Notes under the pieces: model-generated | What the model was told of the DNA's origin: nothing | Seen by the model: the letters and a program-made list of their open reading frames with translations, nothing else | Databases searched by the model: none | Shown here: one piece after another, positions 26,279 to 35,342 of the stretch | Position numbering within the stretch: position 1 is the stretch's first letter | Layout: every line of letters begins with the position of its first letter | Assembly: GCA_963204785.1 (NCBI GenBank) | Contig: CAUJHG010000026.1 | Span: forward strand, 1 to 64,000 | Reading direction: 5' to 3' | DNA from: Pseudomonadota bacterium | Lineage (GTDB): Bacteria > Pseudomonadota > Gammaproteobacteria > Burkholderiales > Burkholderiaceae_E | DNA length: 64,000 bases | Made by a program: the position numbers and the translations under genes

Positions 26279-27243
26279 GGCAACCGCAGCTCCGTGTCGC
26301 GTCGCAAGGGCCATTTGCGGTCCACCTCGTCGATCAGGCCTCCCGCCTTGCGCAGGCTCTCCTGCACCTCCGCGCGCAGCGTGGCGAGGTCCTCGGTGGC
26401 CTCGCGGGTGTTCGCGGCGGCGCGCTGCGCCTCGGCCAGGGTCGCGTCGGCGCGTTCGAGAGTGCGACGGGCATCGCCGAGCAGTGCGTCGAGCCGCCTG
26501 GCGACGCTCTGCGCGTCGTCCATCAGTCCGCCAGCGTCGAACACGCGGGCGTCGGTCTTGCGCGCGATTGCGTCGACGCGCTGCGCAAGGCCATCCAGCG
26601 AGGCCAGCAGGCGGTTCGCACGCTCGAGCATCGCCAGCGCCCTGGCCGCCTCCTCGTCGCTGCCGAGCAGCACCGCAAGTGCGCCGTGCCGGCCCCCGAA
26701 GCGGGCGACCAGTGCGCTGACTCCAGCCAGTCCGGTGCTGAGGTCGGAGGCCTCGGCGGTGAGCCGCTCCAGGTTCGCGAGCACCTTGTTCAGGTTCGCC
26801 ACCAGCGCGGGCAGTTCGTCGGTGGTGTCGCCGCGCAGCACCGGGCGCACCGCGCCCTCGGGGAGCGGCGCATCGTCGAGGTTGCCGGTGAAGGCGCGCA
26901 GGCGAGCGCCGCCCACGAGCCCGCGCTCGAGGGTGAACACGCTCGATGCACGAAGCCAGCGCGCGTCTGCCCTGGGGACGTCGACCTCGATGCGTGCCTG
27001 GCCGTTGGGTGCGAGTTCGATCCGTCGCACCCGTCCCACCGGGAAGCCCGAGAAGCTGAGGTCGGCGCCGACGCTGACCCCTTCGGAGTCGTCGGCCATC
27101 AGCACCAGCGTCTGCGTGCTCTCGAAGGCGCCGCGCGAGTACAGCACGTAGGCGGCGAAGCCGGCCGACAGGAGCACGGTCAGCGCGAGCAGCAGCGTCG
27201 CCTTGACGTGGACGTGGCGCTCGGCAGCCTGATCTGCCTCCAC
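26275..27243 (-). CDS. MCE-domain (MlaD-family) lipid-transport protein
   Basis: A 322-residue protein with one N-terminal membrane helix (about 14-34, LLLALTVLLSAGFAAYVLYS), then an MCE domain (about 42-130; LMADDSEGVSVGADLSFSGF, PVGRVRRIELAPNGQARIEV, LERGLVGGARLRAFTGNLDD), then a long helical tail with coiled-coil character (about 150-310). In Mla, Pqi and Yeb systems MCE proteins form hexameric rings that carry phospholipids between inner and outer membranes. The gene follows the MlaE-type permease by 10 bases and overlaps the lipoprotein start. No ATPase gene is in the operon. Confidence 0.88.
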   Translation of the reverse strand: MEADQAAERHVHVKATLLLALTVLLSAGFAAYVLYSRGAFESTQTLVLMADDSEGVSVGADLSFSGFPVGRVRRIELAPNGQARIEVDVPRADARWLRASSVFTLERGLVGGARLRAFTGNLDDAPLPEGAVRPVLRGDTTDELPALVANLNKVLANLERLTAEASDLSTGLAGVSALVARFGGRHGALAVLLGSDEEAARALAMLERANRLLASLDGLAQRVDAIARKTDARVFDAGGLMDDAQSVARRLDALLGDARRTLERADATLAEAQRAAANTREATEDLATLRAEVQESLRKAGGLIDEVDRKWPLRRDTELRLP

Positions 27244-27253
27244 TGCCTTCTCC

Positions 27254-28057
27254 TCAGGCGTAGCTCAGCGCGAGCGCGCCGAGTTCGAGCGCGGCCAGCG
27301 CAATGCCCAGGCGGACCATCGCACCGCGCACGGCTGCCGGGATCATCGCCGGATCGCGGGGGACCGACAGCGCTGCCGCGATCGGGATCGCCGCGACCGC
27401 CAGTCCGAAGAGCAGCGTCTTGAGCGCGAGCCCCGTCACCACCACCGGCGTGAAGACCTGCCCGGTCACCCGCAGGTATTGCGCGACACCCCATGGCGAC
27501 AGGCCGTAGACCGCTTCGTAGACCACCAGCATCGCGACGGCGCTGCTGAGCCAGGCGAGCAGCATCACCGCGACGACGCTGCCGAAGGCGCGCGGCACGA
27601 GTTCGTGGCGCAAGGGGTCGCCGCCGGCGCTGCGCAGCCGGTCGAAGTCGCCTGCCACGTGCTTGAGCGCGACCTGGACGCTCATTGCCGCGCCCGAGCG
27701 AAGCGCGACCGCAAGGGCTGCGAGCAGCGGCAGCAGCTCGACCACCAGCACCCGGACCGTGAGCTCGAGCGCATAGCCGGAGAGGCCGAACTCGCGCGCC
27801 GTGCCCACGACGATGTGGACCAGCACGTAGGCCAGTGCGGTGCAGCCGATGAGGAATCCCGCCAGCGTGGGCCAGGCCGACAGGTAGATCTGCCGCGCGG
27901 CACGACGGCGCATCTCGCCGTCCCAGGCCGACGGGGAGAGTGCGATCGCCAGCGCGAGTGCGCCGAAGCGGATCGCCCGCCGCCACGGCCCGCCATGACT
28001 GCCCCTCGCGGATGGCACGCCAGCCTCGGGCTGCGGGGACGATGCGGGCAGCGCCAT
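27254..28057 (-). CDS. MlaE-family ABC transporter permease
   Basis: A 267-residue membrane protein of the MlaE/YrbE permease family. It has an amphipathic N-terminal segment before RRRAARQIYLSAWPTLAGFL, then AREFGLSGYALELTVRVLVV and ELLPLLAALAVALRSGAAMS. The stretch RSAGGDPLRHELVPRAFGSV matches the conserved E-x-L-x-x-P-R-x-x core of the family, where the cytoplasmic coupling region lies. It forms the inner-membrane part of a phospholipid or hydrophobic-substrate transporter together with the MCE protein. MlaE partners normally work with an MlaF ATPase; none is found between 25.5 and 28.2 kb. The extreme N-terminus is low-complexity and the exact start is uncertain. Confidence 0.84.
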   Translation of the reverse strand: MALPASSPQPEAGVPSARGSHGGPWRRAIRFGALALAIALSPSAWDGEMRRRAARQIYLSAWPTLAGFLIGCTALAYVLVHIVVGTAREFGLSGYALELTVRVLVVELLPLLAALAVALRSGAAMSVQVALKHVAGDFDRLRSAGGDPLRHELVPRAFGSVVAVMLLAWLSSAVAMLVVYEAVYGLSPWGVAQYLRVTGQVFTPVVVTGLALKTLLFGLAVAAIPIAAALSVPRDPAMIPAAVRGAMVRLGIALAALELGALALSYA

Positions 28058-28127
28058 CAGCCGAGGCCGCGGCGCCCGGGCGCGGCCATGGGGGCGGCGC
28101 CGATCGGGTCGTCGATGGGCATGCCGG

Positions 28128-29285
28128 TCAGAGCGTGCGGCTGATCACCTCTTTCATGATCTCGCTGGTGCCGCCGAAGATCCGCTGCACCCGTGCGTCC
28201 GCGTAGGCGCGCGTGACCGGGTACTCGAGCATGAAGCCGCTGCCCCCGTGCAGCTGAACGCACTCGTCGAGGACCCGGCCCTGCATCTCGGTGCACCAGA
28301 GCTTGGCCATCGACGCGGTCGCGGTGTCGAGTTCCTTCTTCAGCACAGCCTCGATGCAGCGGTCGACGAACACGCGGCCCACCTGGGCCTCGGTCTTGAG
28401 CTCGGCGAGCTTGAAGCGCACGCTCTGGAAGTCGAACACCGACTTGCCGAAGGCCTTGCGATCGTGCACGTAGGCATTGGTCCACTCGATGGCCGCCTCG
28501 GCGTTGGCGACCGCCCGGATCGCGATCATCAGCCGCTCCCAGGGCAGCTCCTGCATCAGGTAGATGAAGCCCTCGCCCTCGCGGCCGAGCATCCGGCTGG
28601 CGGGCACGCGCACGTTGTCGAAGAACAGCTCGGAGGTGTCCTGCGCCTTCAGGCCGAGCTTCTTCAGGCGCCTGCCCTTGCTGAAGCCGGGCATGCCTTC
28701 CTCGACGATGAACAGGCTCGTGCCCTTGGCGCCGAGCTCGGGGTTGCTCTTGGCGACCACCACCACGACGTCGGCGTTGTAGCCGTTGGTGATGTAGGTC
28801 TTCGAGCCGCTGATCACCCACTCGTCGCCGTCGCGGCGCGCAGTGGTGCGGATCGACTGCAGGTCGGAGCCTGCGCCCGGCTCGGTCATCGCGATCGCGC
28901 CGATCTTCTCGCCGCGGGCCATCGGCGGCAGGTAGGCCTGCCTGATCTCCTCGGAGCCGAAGTTCAGCAGGTAGTTGCTGACGATGTCCGAGTGCAGCGA
29001 GAAGCCCGGGCCGGATGCGCCGAAGCGGGCCGCCTCCTCGATCAGGATCGTGCTGTAGAGGCGGTCGACGCCGGCTCCGCCGTACTGCTCAGGCATGGTC
29101 ACGCACAGCAGGCCGTTGGCGCCGGCCTTCTCCCAGCAGTCGCGGTCGACGTAGCCCTGCTCCTCCCAGCGCTCGTGGTGCGGCATCACCTCGGTTTCGA
29201 AGAAGCGCCGGACGTTGTCGCGGAACAGCTCGTGATCGGCATCGAAGAGCTTGCGGGGCAGGTGCTGGGCTTGCTTGCGGGACAT
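28128..29285 (-). CDS. Acyl-CoA dehydrogenase
   Basis: A 385-residue flavoprotein. It shows [20 protein letters not shown] (FAD and acyl-CoA contact, about 132-151), the [13 protein letters not shown] strand, the C-terminal FAD-binding arginine region [13 protein letters not shown], and [20 protein letters not shown], where the glutamate of the LEY motif corresponds to the catalytic base of short- and medium-chain acyl-CoA dehydrogenases. It introduces a trans-2 double bond into an acyl-CoA and passes electrons to ETF. ATG 29285 was chosen: GGAGG precedes it, and the upstream 54 codons in frame are not protein-like. The MaoC-type hydratase gene lies 100 bases upstream on the same strand, so dehydrogenation and hydration are likely consecutive steps. 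Confidence 0.91.
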   Translation of the reverse strand: MSRKQAQHLPRKLFDADHELFRDNVRRFFETEVMPHHERWEEQGYVDRDCWEKAGANGLLCVTMPEQYGGAGVDRLYSTILIEEAARFGASGPGFSLHSDIVSNYLLNFGSEEIRQAYLPPMARGEKIGAIAMTEPGAGSDLQSIRTTARRDGDEWVISGSKTYITNGYNADVVVVVAKSNPELGAKGTSLFIVEEGMPGFSKGRRLKKLGLKAQDTSELFFDNVRVPASRMLGREGEGFIYLMQELPWERLMIAIRAVANAEAAIEWTNAYVHDRKAFGKSVFDFQSVRFKLAELKTEAQVGRVFVDRCIEAVLKKELDTATASMAKLWCTEMQGRVLDECVQLHGGSGFMLEYPVTRAYADARVQRIFGGTSEIMKEVISRTL

Positions 29286-29385
29286 GGCGGGGCCTCCGGG
29301 AGGGTTCGTCGATGATGCGGCTGCGTGGACTCGGGCAGCGGGCCTTGGACTGTGATGCCTCGGGCGATGGTGGGCGGTCGGCAGC

Positions 29386-30267
29386 TCAGGCGATCTCGGC
29401 AAGGCCGTGCGAGAGCACGACCACGTCGCGTTCGAGTGCGCGCGCACGGAACTGGACGCGGCTGCCCTGGCGCCAGATCTCGGTGCGCAGGGTCTCGCCG
29501 GGGAAGACCGGGCCGGAGAAGCGCAGCCCGATCGACTTCAGCCGCGTCGGGTCGTAGTCGCAGCAGCTGCGCACGATCGCGTGGGCGGCGACGCCGAAGC
29601 TGGCCAGGCCGTGCAGGATCGGCCTCTGGAAGCCGGCGGCGCGCGCCACCTTCGGATCGGCGTGCAGCGGGTTCAGGTCGGCGCACAAGCGGTAGATCAG
29701 CGCGGCCTGCGGCATCGTGGGCAGGTCGCACACCAGGTCGGGCGCGGTGTCGGGGGTTGCGGGCTTCGCGGCCGGGGCGGGGTCGCCGCCGCGCGGGCCG
29801 TTGTCGGGCTGCTCGGAGAAGCCGCCGTCGCCGCGGCAGAAGGTCAGGTGCTCGAGCGTGGCGAGCAGTTCCCCGGTCGCCTTGTCGCGCAGCGTGCGCT
29901 CCTGCACCAGGATCGCGCCCTTGTCGCGGCCCTTGTCGACGATGCCCTTGACCCGCATGCTGCCGACGACCGTCGCGGCCACCGGGATCGGGCGGTGGAT
30001 GACCAGGCTCTGCTCGCCGTGCAGCACCTTCACCCAGTCGATCCCGGTGTTCTGCTCCTTGACCCAGAAGCCGTGCGTGGCCAGCACCACCGGCATGGTG
30101 GGGGCGGCGACCATGTCCTCCTCGTAGACGAAGCGCAGCTGCCGCTCGTCCATCGGGTCGTGACCGTAGCCCACGCCCAGCGCGTAGAGCGCCGAATCCT
30201 TCCAGTCGTAGCTCTGCTCGACGTCGGCCAGTGGCCAGTTGCGCAGGCGTTTGTAGTCGATTGCCAT
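29386..30267 (-). CDS. MaoC-type 2-enoyl-CoA hydratase 2 (double hotdog)
   Basis: A 293-residue double-hotdog protein of the hydratase-2 group found in peroxisomal MFE-2 and bacterial homologues. The N-terminal half begins with a helix and DSALYALGVGYGHDPMDERQ. The second half carries the active-site motif LIYRLCADLNPLHADPKVAR with AGFQRPILHG (Asp and His of the R-hydratase site). It hydrates trans-2-enoyl-CoA to (R)-3-hydroxyacyl-CoA. A proline/alanine linker (about 160-185) joins the two halves. It is on the same strand as the acyl-CoA dehydrogenase downstream. The SDR at 41.1 kb, which resembles the (R)-3-hydroxyacyl-CoA dehydrogenase domain of MFE-2, could supply the next step. Confidence 0.87.
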   Translation of the reverse strand: MAIDYKRLRNWPLADVEQSYDWKDSALYALGVGYGHDPMDERQLRFVYEEDMVAAPTMPVVLATHGFWVKEQNTGIDWVKVLHGEQSLVIHRPIPVAATVVGSMRVKGIVDKGRDKGAILVQERTLRDKATGELLATLEHLTFCRGDGGFSEQPDNGPRGGDPAPAAKPATPDTAPDLVCDLPTMPQAALIYRLCADLNPLHADPKVARAAGFQRPILHGLASFGVAAHAIVRSCCDYDPTRLKSIGLRFSGPVFPGETLRTEIWRQGSRVQFRARALERDVVVLSHGLAEIA

Positions 30268-30386
30268 CTGGTGTGATCCTGAAACTGCCGACCGATGCCG
30301 CGGCTGTCGCGGGCCGGCCCGGCGCCGGTGGGGAAGCGGGCTGGCCGCGGGGGAACGGGTCTGCCGCGGCGCTCGGTGGGAAACAT

Positions 30387-30403
30387 ACCGCGGCTGCCGC
30401 GGT
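30387..30403 (-). terminator. Hairpin downstream of the efflux operon
   Basis: ACCGCGG and CCGCGGT pair around CTG, 27 bases after the EmrB-type stop codon. On the minus strand the stem is followed by ATGTTTCCC, a weak T-rich stretch. A plausible terminator of the four-gene efflux operon. Confidence 0.4.
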
Positions 30404-30429
30404 TCGCAAAACCGGCGGACCCGGACCGC

Positions 30430-32010
30430 TCAGCGGCCCGCCGCAGGGCGCGCAGCCGACGCCGGCCGCATTGCCGGCGCCCCGCCCGGGCGGGGCGGGC
30501 GCGAGTGCCAGACGAAGAACAGCAGCGCGATGAAGATCACCGCCGACGCGTAGTTCAGCTCGACCGTGGACAGGGTGAGCGCCTGCTGGTCCGCGAGCCG
30601 GTTGACCACTGCCAGCGACTGGTCCGCGTCGAAGCCGGCGGAACCCAGGCCCGCGAGGGCGCCGTCGGCAACGGCGCGCCCGGTGCGGACCTGCTCGGCA
30701 AGCTGCGCGTGGTGCATTGCGCCCCGGTCGGTCCAGATCGTCGTGGTGATCGATGTGCCGAAGGCGCCGGCGCAGGTGCGAAGGAAGTTGCTCAGGCTCG
30801 AGGCAGCCGGGATCCGGTCCGGCGACAGGCCGGAGAGGGTGATCGAGGTCAGCGGAACGAAGAGCATCGCCACCGCGATCCCCTGGACCAGCGAGGGCGC
30901 CATCAGCGTTGCGAGGTCGGCCTCGATGTTGAAACGCGCGCGCATCTCGAAGGCCACAGCGAAGACCAGCAGGGATCCCGTGGCGATGTAGCGCGGATCG
31001 ACCGTCTGCAGGCTGCGCCCCACGAAGGGCATCAGCAGGATTCCGAACACGCCGACCGGCGCCATCACCATCCCGGCCATCGTCGCGGTGTAGCCGAGCT
31101 GCTGCTGCAGCCAGAGCGGGATGATCACCGCGTTGCCGAAGAAGATGCCGTAGGTGACCGACAGCGCAAGCGTGCTGGTCCAGAAGTTGCGCTCGAGGAT
31201 CAGCTTCAGGTCCACCACCGGATGCTTGTCGGTGAGCTCCCATATCAGGAAGGCCACGAAGGCGATCACGCAGACGATCGCCAGCGCCACCACCGTGTTC
31301 GAGGAGAACCAGTCGCGCTCCTTGCCCAGGTCCAGTCCCATCTGCAGCGCGGCGACCCAGATCACCAGCAGGCCCATTCCGACCGCGTCGACCGGCATCT
31401 TGCGCGTGGCGGTCTCGCGGGTCCGGTAGATGGAGAAGGCCAGGAGCATGGTGAGCGCGCCGATCGGCACGTTCACGTAGAAGATCCATGGCCAGGAGAG
31501 GTTGTCGGTGATCCAGCCTCCGAGCAGCGGGCCGACGATCGGAGCGACCATCGTGGTCATCGACCACATCGCCAGCGCGATCCCGGCCTGCGCCGGCGGA
31601 TAGCTGGCCAGCAGCAGCGTCTGCGACACGGGGATCAGCGGTCCGGCCACCGCGCCCTGGAGGATGCGGAAGGCCACCAGCAGTTCCAGGTTGGGCGCGA
31701 TCCCGCACAGCCAGGAGCTCAGCGAGAACATCCCGACGCTGAACATGAACAGGCGCACCTGCCCGAAGCGCTGCACCAGCCATCCGGTCAGCGGCATCGA
31801 GATCGCGGTGGCCATCCCGAAGCTGGTGATCACCAGCGTGCCCTGGGAAGGCGTGGCGCCCAGGTCGCCTGCGATCGCCGGCAGCGAGACGTTGGCGATC
31901 GAACTGGTGAGCACGTTCAGGAAGGTCGCCAGCGAAAGCGCCAGCGTGCCGAGCACCAGCATGATGCCCTGCAGGGGCGCCTGCGGCGCCGGCGGGGCGG
32001 CAGCGCTCAT
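30430..32010 (-). CDS. EmrB/QacA-type (DHA2) drug efflux transporter
   Basis: A 526-residue MFS exporter with 14 predicted helices, last in the efflux operon. It has the family signatures DxxLATFLNVLTSSIANVSLP near helix 1, GWLVQRFGQVRLFMFSVGMF (motif A region) and RILQGAVAGPLIPVSQTLLL (motif C-like, G-x-x-x-G-P). It should pump hydrophobic compounds across the inner membrane by proton antiport, linked through the EmrA-type adaptor to the outer-membrane factor. Its ATG overlaps the EmrA-type stop by 4 bases. Substrates cannot be predicted; for this family they include uncouplers, fatty acids and antibiotics. Confidence 0.92.
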   Translation of the reverse strand: MSAAAPPAPQAPLQGIMLVLGTLALSLATFLNVLTSSIANVSLPAIAGDLGATPSQGTLVITSFGMATAISMPLTGWLVQRFGQVRLFMFSVGMFSLSSWLCGIAPNLELLVAFRILQGAVAGPLIPVSQTLLLASYPPAQAGIALAMWSMTTMVAPIVGPLLGGWITDNLSWPWIFYVNVPIGALTMLLAFSIYRTRETATRKMPVDAVGMGLLVIWVAALQMGLDLGKERDWFSSNTVVALAIVCVIAFVAFLIWELTDKHPVVDLKLILERNFWTSTLALSVTYGIFFGNAVIIPLWLQQQLGYTATMAGMVMAPVGVFGILLMPFVGRSLQTVDPRYIATGSLLVFAVAFEMRARFNIEADLATLMAPSLVQGIAVAMLFVPLTSITLSGLSPDRIPAASSLSNFLRTCAGAFGTSITTTIWTDRGAMHHAQLAEQVRTGRAVADGALAGLGSAGFDADQSLAVVNRLADQQALTLSTVELNYASAVIFIALLFFVWHSRPPRPGGAPAMRPASAARPAAGR

Positions 32011-33227
32011 CGCGGCCCGCGACCGAGGTTGGCCGCCACGATCCGCGCGATCCGTTCATCGGCGCCGCGCAGCGCCTGCTCGAACATGCCGGTGGCGGCG
32101 AGCGGCTCGGCGCGCGGGGACTGCGCAAGCTCGGGGCCGCTGCGATCGGTGATGTCGATGGTCACGTGCATCGACAGCCCGAGGCGCAGCGGGTGGGCGG
32201 CGAGGTTCTGCGGATCGATCGCGACGCGCACCGGAACCCGCTGCACGACCTTGATCCAGTTGCCGGTCGCGTTCTGCGCCGGCAGCAGAGCGAACACTGC
32301 GCCGGTGCCTGCGCCCAAGCCCTGGACCCGCCCTTCGTAGACCACCTTGCTGCCGTGCAGGTCGGCGGTGACCTTCGCGGGCTGGCCGATCCGGATGTCG
32401 CGCAGCTGCGGTTCCTTGAAGTTCGCCTCGATCCAGACCTGATCGAGCGCGACCACCGACATCAGCGGTGCGCCGGCCTGCACCCGCTGGCCGATCTGGG
32501 CGGTGCGCCGCGCCACGTGTCCGGTCACCGGCGAGACCACGGTGGCGCGCGCCAGCACGAGCCAGGCCTCGCGCACCTGGGCGGCCGCGCGCAGCACGTT
32601 CGGATGCTCCTCGACCGGAGCGCCCTCGGTCATCACCAGGTTGGCGGCAAGCTGCTCGCGCGCTGCGAGCAGGCCGGCTTCGGCAGCGGCGACTGCACCG
32701 CGCTGCGTGGCAATCGATGCACGTGCGTGCTGGACTTCCTCGGCACGCACTGCGCCCGAGGCGAGCAGGCCTTCGCGGCGGGCGAGGTCGCCCTCGGCGC
32801 GCGCGAGCTCGGAGCGCACACGGCGCAGCTCGGCCTCGCGCAGCGCGATCCCGGCCTTCAGCGTCGCGTTGTTCGCGTACATCGCGCGAACCTCGCGCAC
32901 CACCTGGCCGAGCTGCGCCTCGGCGCGCGCGAGCGCGACTCGGGCGTCGGCGTCGTCCAGGCGCACCAGCGGCTGGCCGGCCTCGACCCGGTCGGTCTCG
33001 TCGGCGAGGATCGCGGTGATCGCACCGGCGGCCTGCGGGGTCACCTGGACCACGCTGCCGTGCACGTAGGCGTTGTCGGTGCTCATGTAGCGGCTGCCGA
33101 TCAGCCACCACCAGGCGCCCCAGGCGAGTCCGCCGACGATGACCGCGAGAGCGAGCAGGAGCAGTCCGGAACGCCGTCGGCTGTTCCTGGGGGCGACAGG
33201 TGCTGCCTGCGTGGTGTCGGAGCTCAT
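32007..33227 (-). CDS. EmrA-type HlyD-family efflux adaptor
   Basis: A 406-residue membrane-fusion protein. One N-terminal helix (about 20-42), then RYMSTDNAYVHGSVVQVTPQ, the barrel-hybrid entry typical of EmrA. A long alpha-hairpin (about 95-205) follows, then VTGHVARRTAQIGQRVQAGA (second lipoyl half), and the family tag ALLPAQNATGNWIKVVQRVP. It bridges the inner-membrane EmrB-type pump to the outer-membrane factor in the periplasm. It overlaps both neighbours by 4 bases (ATGA), so the three structural genes are translationally coupled. Confidence 0.92.
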   Translation of the reverse strand: MSSDTTQAAPVAPRNSRRRSGLLLLALAVIVGGLAWGAWWWLIGSRYMSTDNAYVHGSVVQVTPQAAGAITAILADETDRVEAGQPLVRLDDADARVALARAEAQLGQVVREVRAMYANNATLKAGIALREAELRRVRSELARAEGDLARREGLLASGAVRAEEVQHARASIATQRGAVAAAEAGLLAAREQLAANLVMTEGAPVEEHPNVLRAAAQVREAWLVLARATVVSPVTGHVARRTAQIGQRVQAGAPLMSVVALDQVWIEANFKEPQLRDIRIGQPAKVTADLHGSKVVYEGRVQGLGAGTGAVFALLPAQNATGNWIKVVQRVPVRVAIDPQNLAAHPLRLGLSMHVTIDITDRSGPELAQSPRAEPLAATGMFEQALRGADERIARIVAANLGRGPR

Positions 33228-34702
33228 CGGGACGTCTCGTCGGTTCGGATTTCCGGGGCCTCGTATCCGCCACCGAGCGCGCGGGCCAGCCCGGCGTGCA
33301 GCTGCGCGCCCCGCGCGGCGAGGTCGGCGACGGCGCGGCGCTCGGCGATCACGCCAAGCTGCGCGCTGCGCACCTCGAGGTAGGTGGCCAGGCCGTTGCG
33401 ATAGCGCTGCAGCGCGAGCGCGTGCGCATCCTGGGAGGCGGCCAGCGCCTCGCGCTGTTCGCGCTCACGGCGCGACAGCGCGCGCAGCGACGCGAGGTGG
33501 TCGGCAACCTCGCGGGCGGCCTCGGCAATCGCCGCGTTGTAGGCCTGGACCGCCTCGTCGATCCCGGCGGTGCGTCCGCGCAGTTCGGCGCGCAGCCGTC
33601 CCGAGTCGAAGATCGGCAGGCGCAGCGCCGGTCCGACGCCCCCGGTGAGGCTGCCGCCGTCGACCCAGCGCGACAGCCAGAGACTGGACAGGCCGACGAA
33701 GGCGCTCAGGTTCACGTTCGGGCGGAAGCGGGCAGCGGTCTCGTCGCGCGCACCGATCGCCGCCTCGATCCGCCAGCGTGCCGCGGCGATGTCGGCCCTG
33801 CGGCCCAGCAGATCGGCCGGAAGCTGCGCGGGCGTCTGCGCGGCGCCGGCCTCGGGCAGTGCGGCCTCGAGTCCGGCGAGCGCGTCCGGGGCCTGCGCGC
33901 TGAGCACCGCGAGCGCGTTGCGCGCCAGCGCGATCTCGCCGTCGAGCGCCTCGATCGTCGCGCGGGTGCGCGGCACCTCGCCCTCGGCGCGGCGCAGTTC
34001 CATCCGGCTGTCCAGGCCCGCGCGCACCCGGCTGGCGACCAGCGCGACCAGTTGCAGGTTCTCCTCGAGCGCTTCGGCAGCGAGTCGGCGCTGCGTCTGC
34101 AGGCGCGCGAGCTCGATCCAGTTGCGCACCACCTGCGCGGCCAGCAGCACCCGTGCGGCCTGGACCTCCGCCTGCGCGGCGCGGCCTGCACCGAGCGCGG
34201 CCTGCAGTGCTGCGCGGTTGCGCCCGAAGAAGTCCAGCTCCCAGGCGAAGTCGAGCATCGCCGTGTGCACGCTGCGCGTGCGCCCGGCCAGCGGCGCCGA
34301 CACCAGTCCGTTCTCGGTGAAGCGTTGCCGGATGACGCTTGTCGAGCCGTCCACGCGAGGCCCGGACGAGGCCTCGACGAACTCGACGAAGCTGGTGGCG
34401 CGCGCCAGGCGCGCTTCGGCAACCATGAGCGTGGGATTGCCCGCGAGCGCGCGCTCGACGAGCTCGTGCAGCCGTGCGTCGCCGAAGCGCTGCCACCAGC
34501 GCTGCGCGGGCCAGTCGAAGTCGGCCTGCGCCACGGGCGCGAGTCCGACCGACGCCGGGGCGGCTGGCTGCGCGGTCGGGGAGATCCCCGAGAGGTCGGC
34601 GCAGCCGGCGGCCAGCAGCGCTGCCGTGATCGCTGCGAGCCGGCGCAGGCCTGCGCCTGCGCGCGAAGCGGTCCTGGCGATGGCGGCGCCGGCAGGGTTC
34701 AC
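33224..34702 (-). CDS. RND/EmrAB-type outer-membrane factor lipoprotein (NodT family)
   Basis: A 492-residue TolC-like channel protein of the NodT lipoprotein group. The GTG start at 34702 overlaps the MarR stop (GTGA) and gives a lipoprotein signal, RRLAAITAALLAAGC, with the lipobox at AAGC. The mature part has the duplicated outer-membrane-efflux pattern: FGDARLHELVERALAGNPTL, LDFAWELDFFGRNRAALQAA, LPADLLGRRADIAAARWRIE, ASVGLS-like loops and QRYRNGLATYLEVRSAQLGV. It forms the trimeric exit duct of the EmrAB-type pump. In E. coli EmrAB uses the unlinked TolC, so an in-operon outer-membrane gene fits the Burkholderiales pattern. Confidence 0.9.
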   Translation of the reverse strand: MNPAGAAIARTASRAGAGLRRLAAITAALLAAGCADLSGISPTAQPAAPASVGLAPVAQADFDWPAQRWWQRFGDARLHELVERALAGNPTLMVAEARLARATSFVEFVEASSGPRVDGSTSVIRQRFTENGLVSAPLAGRTRSVHTAMLDFAWELDFFGRNRAALQAALGAGRAAQAEVQAARVLLAAQVVRNWIELARLQTQRRLAAEALEENLQLVALVASRVRAGLDSRMELRRAEGEVPRTRATIEALDGEIALARNALAVLSAQAPDALAGLEAALPEAGAAQTPAQLPADLLGRRADIAAARWRIEAAIGARDETAARFRPNVNLSAFVGLSSLWLSRWVDGGSLTGGVGPALRLPIFDSGRLRAELRGRTAGIDEAVQAYNAAIAEAAREVADHLASLRALSRREREQREALAASQDAHALALQRYRNGLATYLEVRSAQLGVIAERRAVADLAARGAQLHAGLARALGGGYEAPEIRTDETSR

Positions 34703-35208
34703 GATGCCGCCTGCGCAGGCTGTGCGCGCTCGCCGTTGGCGACCATGCGCGCGAGCATCGACTGCAGCGCCGCGAATTCCTCCTGGCTGAAGCCGACCAG
34801 GTGGGCGTTGTAGACCGAGGCCAGCACTGCAGGGATGCGCGCTGCGGCCCGCTCGCCCTCGGCGGTCAGCTCGAGCATCACCAGGCGCCGATCCTCCTCG
34901 GAGCGCCTGCGCAGCAGCAGGCCCTTCCTCTCCAGGCGGTTCAGCGTGCGGGTCATCGCGCCGGCATTGACCAGGAGCTCCTGCGCGAGCGCGGCCGCGG
35001 TCCGCCCCCGGCCGGCCGCGATCAGGAACAGCGGCCCCCACTGCGCGTCGGTCAGGCCGTGCCGGGCCATCTCGGCGTCGATGCAGCGCGTGATCGACAG
35101 CCGCAGCTTGCGGATCAGGGCGCCGACGGTGTCGCCGATCCGGTAGTCGTGCGCGTGGTAGAAGGCGATCGCTTCTGCGGGAGGAAGGGAAGTCGAAGTC
35201 GGGGTCAT
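34699..35208 (-). CDS. MarR-family regulator of the efflux operon
   Basis: A 169-residue winged-helix regulator. LTDAQWGPLFLIAAGRGRTA (about 51-70) leads into the helix-turn-helix (AAALAQELLVNAGAMTRTLN, about 70-89), followed by RLERKGLLLRRRSEEDRRLV, the MarR wing with its conserved D-x-R. It is the first gene of the operon and overlaps the outer-membrane-factor gene by 4 bases. It probably represses its own operon until a ligand, likely a pump substrate, is bound. A matching palindrome lies 11-30 bases upstream of the ATG. Confidence 0.9.
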   Translation of the reverse strand: MTPTSTSLPPAEAIAFYHAHDYRIGDTVGALIRKLRLSITRCIDAEMARHGLTDAQWGPLFLIAAGRGRTAAALAQELLVNAGAMTRTLNRLERKGLLLRRRSEEDRRLVMLELTAEGERAAARIPAVLASVYNAHLVGFSQEEFAALQSMLARMVANGERAQPAQAAS

Positions 35209-35218
35209 TGCCCAGGCA

Positions 35219-35238
35219 TTGGTTGCTGGTGCAACAAA
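35219..35238. promoter_or_regulatory. Predicted MarR-family operator
   Basis: TTGGTTGCTGGTGCAACAAA contains GTTGC-N4-GCAAC, symmetric at 7 of 10 position pairs overall. It sits just upstream of the marR-type start, where a repressor would block transcription. Inverted repeats of this length and TTGC/GCAA type are usual for MarR-family sites. Specific binding is inferred. Confidence 0.5.
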
Positions 35239-35342
35239 CTATGCCGGCCCCCGGCGGCGGTCAACGGTCGGCGCCGCTGCTAGAGTCCGTTTTGTCCGCA
35301 ACCGAAGAGACGAAGGCGCGCCGCGCCTGGAGGAGAGGAGCC

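Noticed and set aside
33200-34813. Long plus-strand frame opposite the outer-membrane factor gene
   Set aside because: No ribosome site or domain, and it is fully antisense to a well-supported efflux operon.
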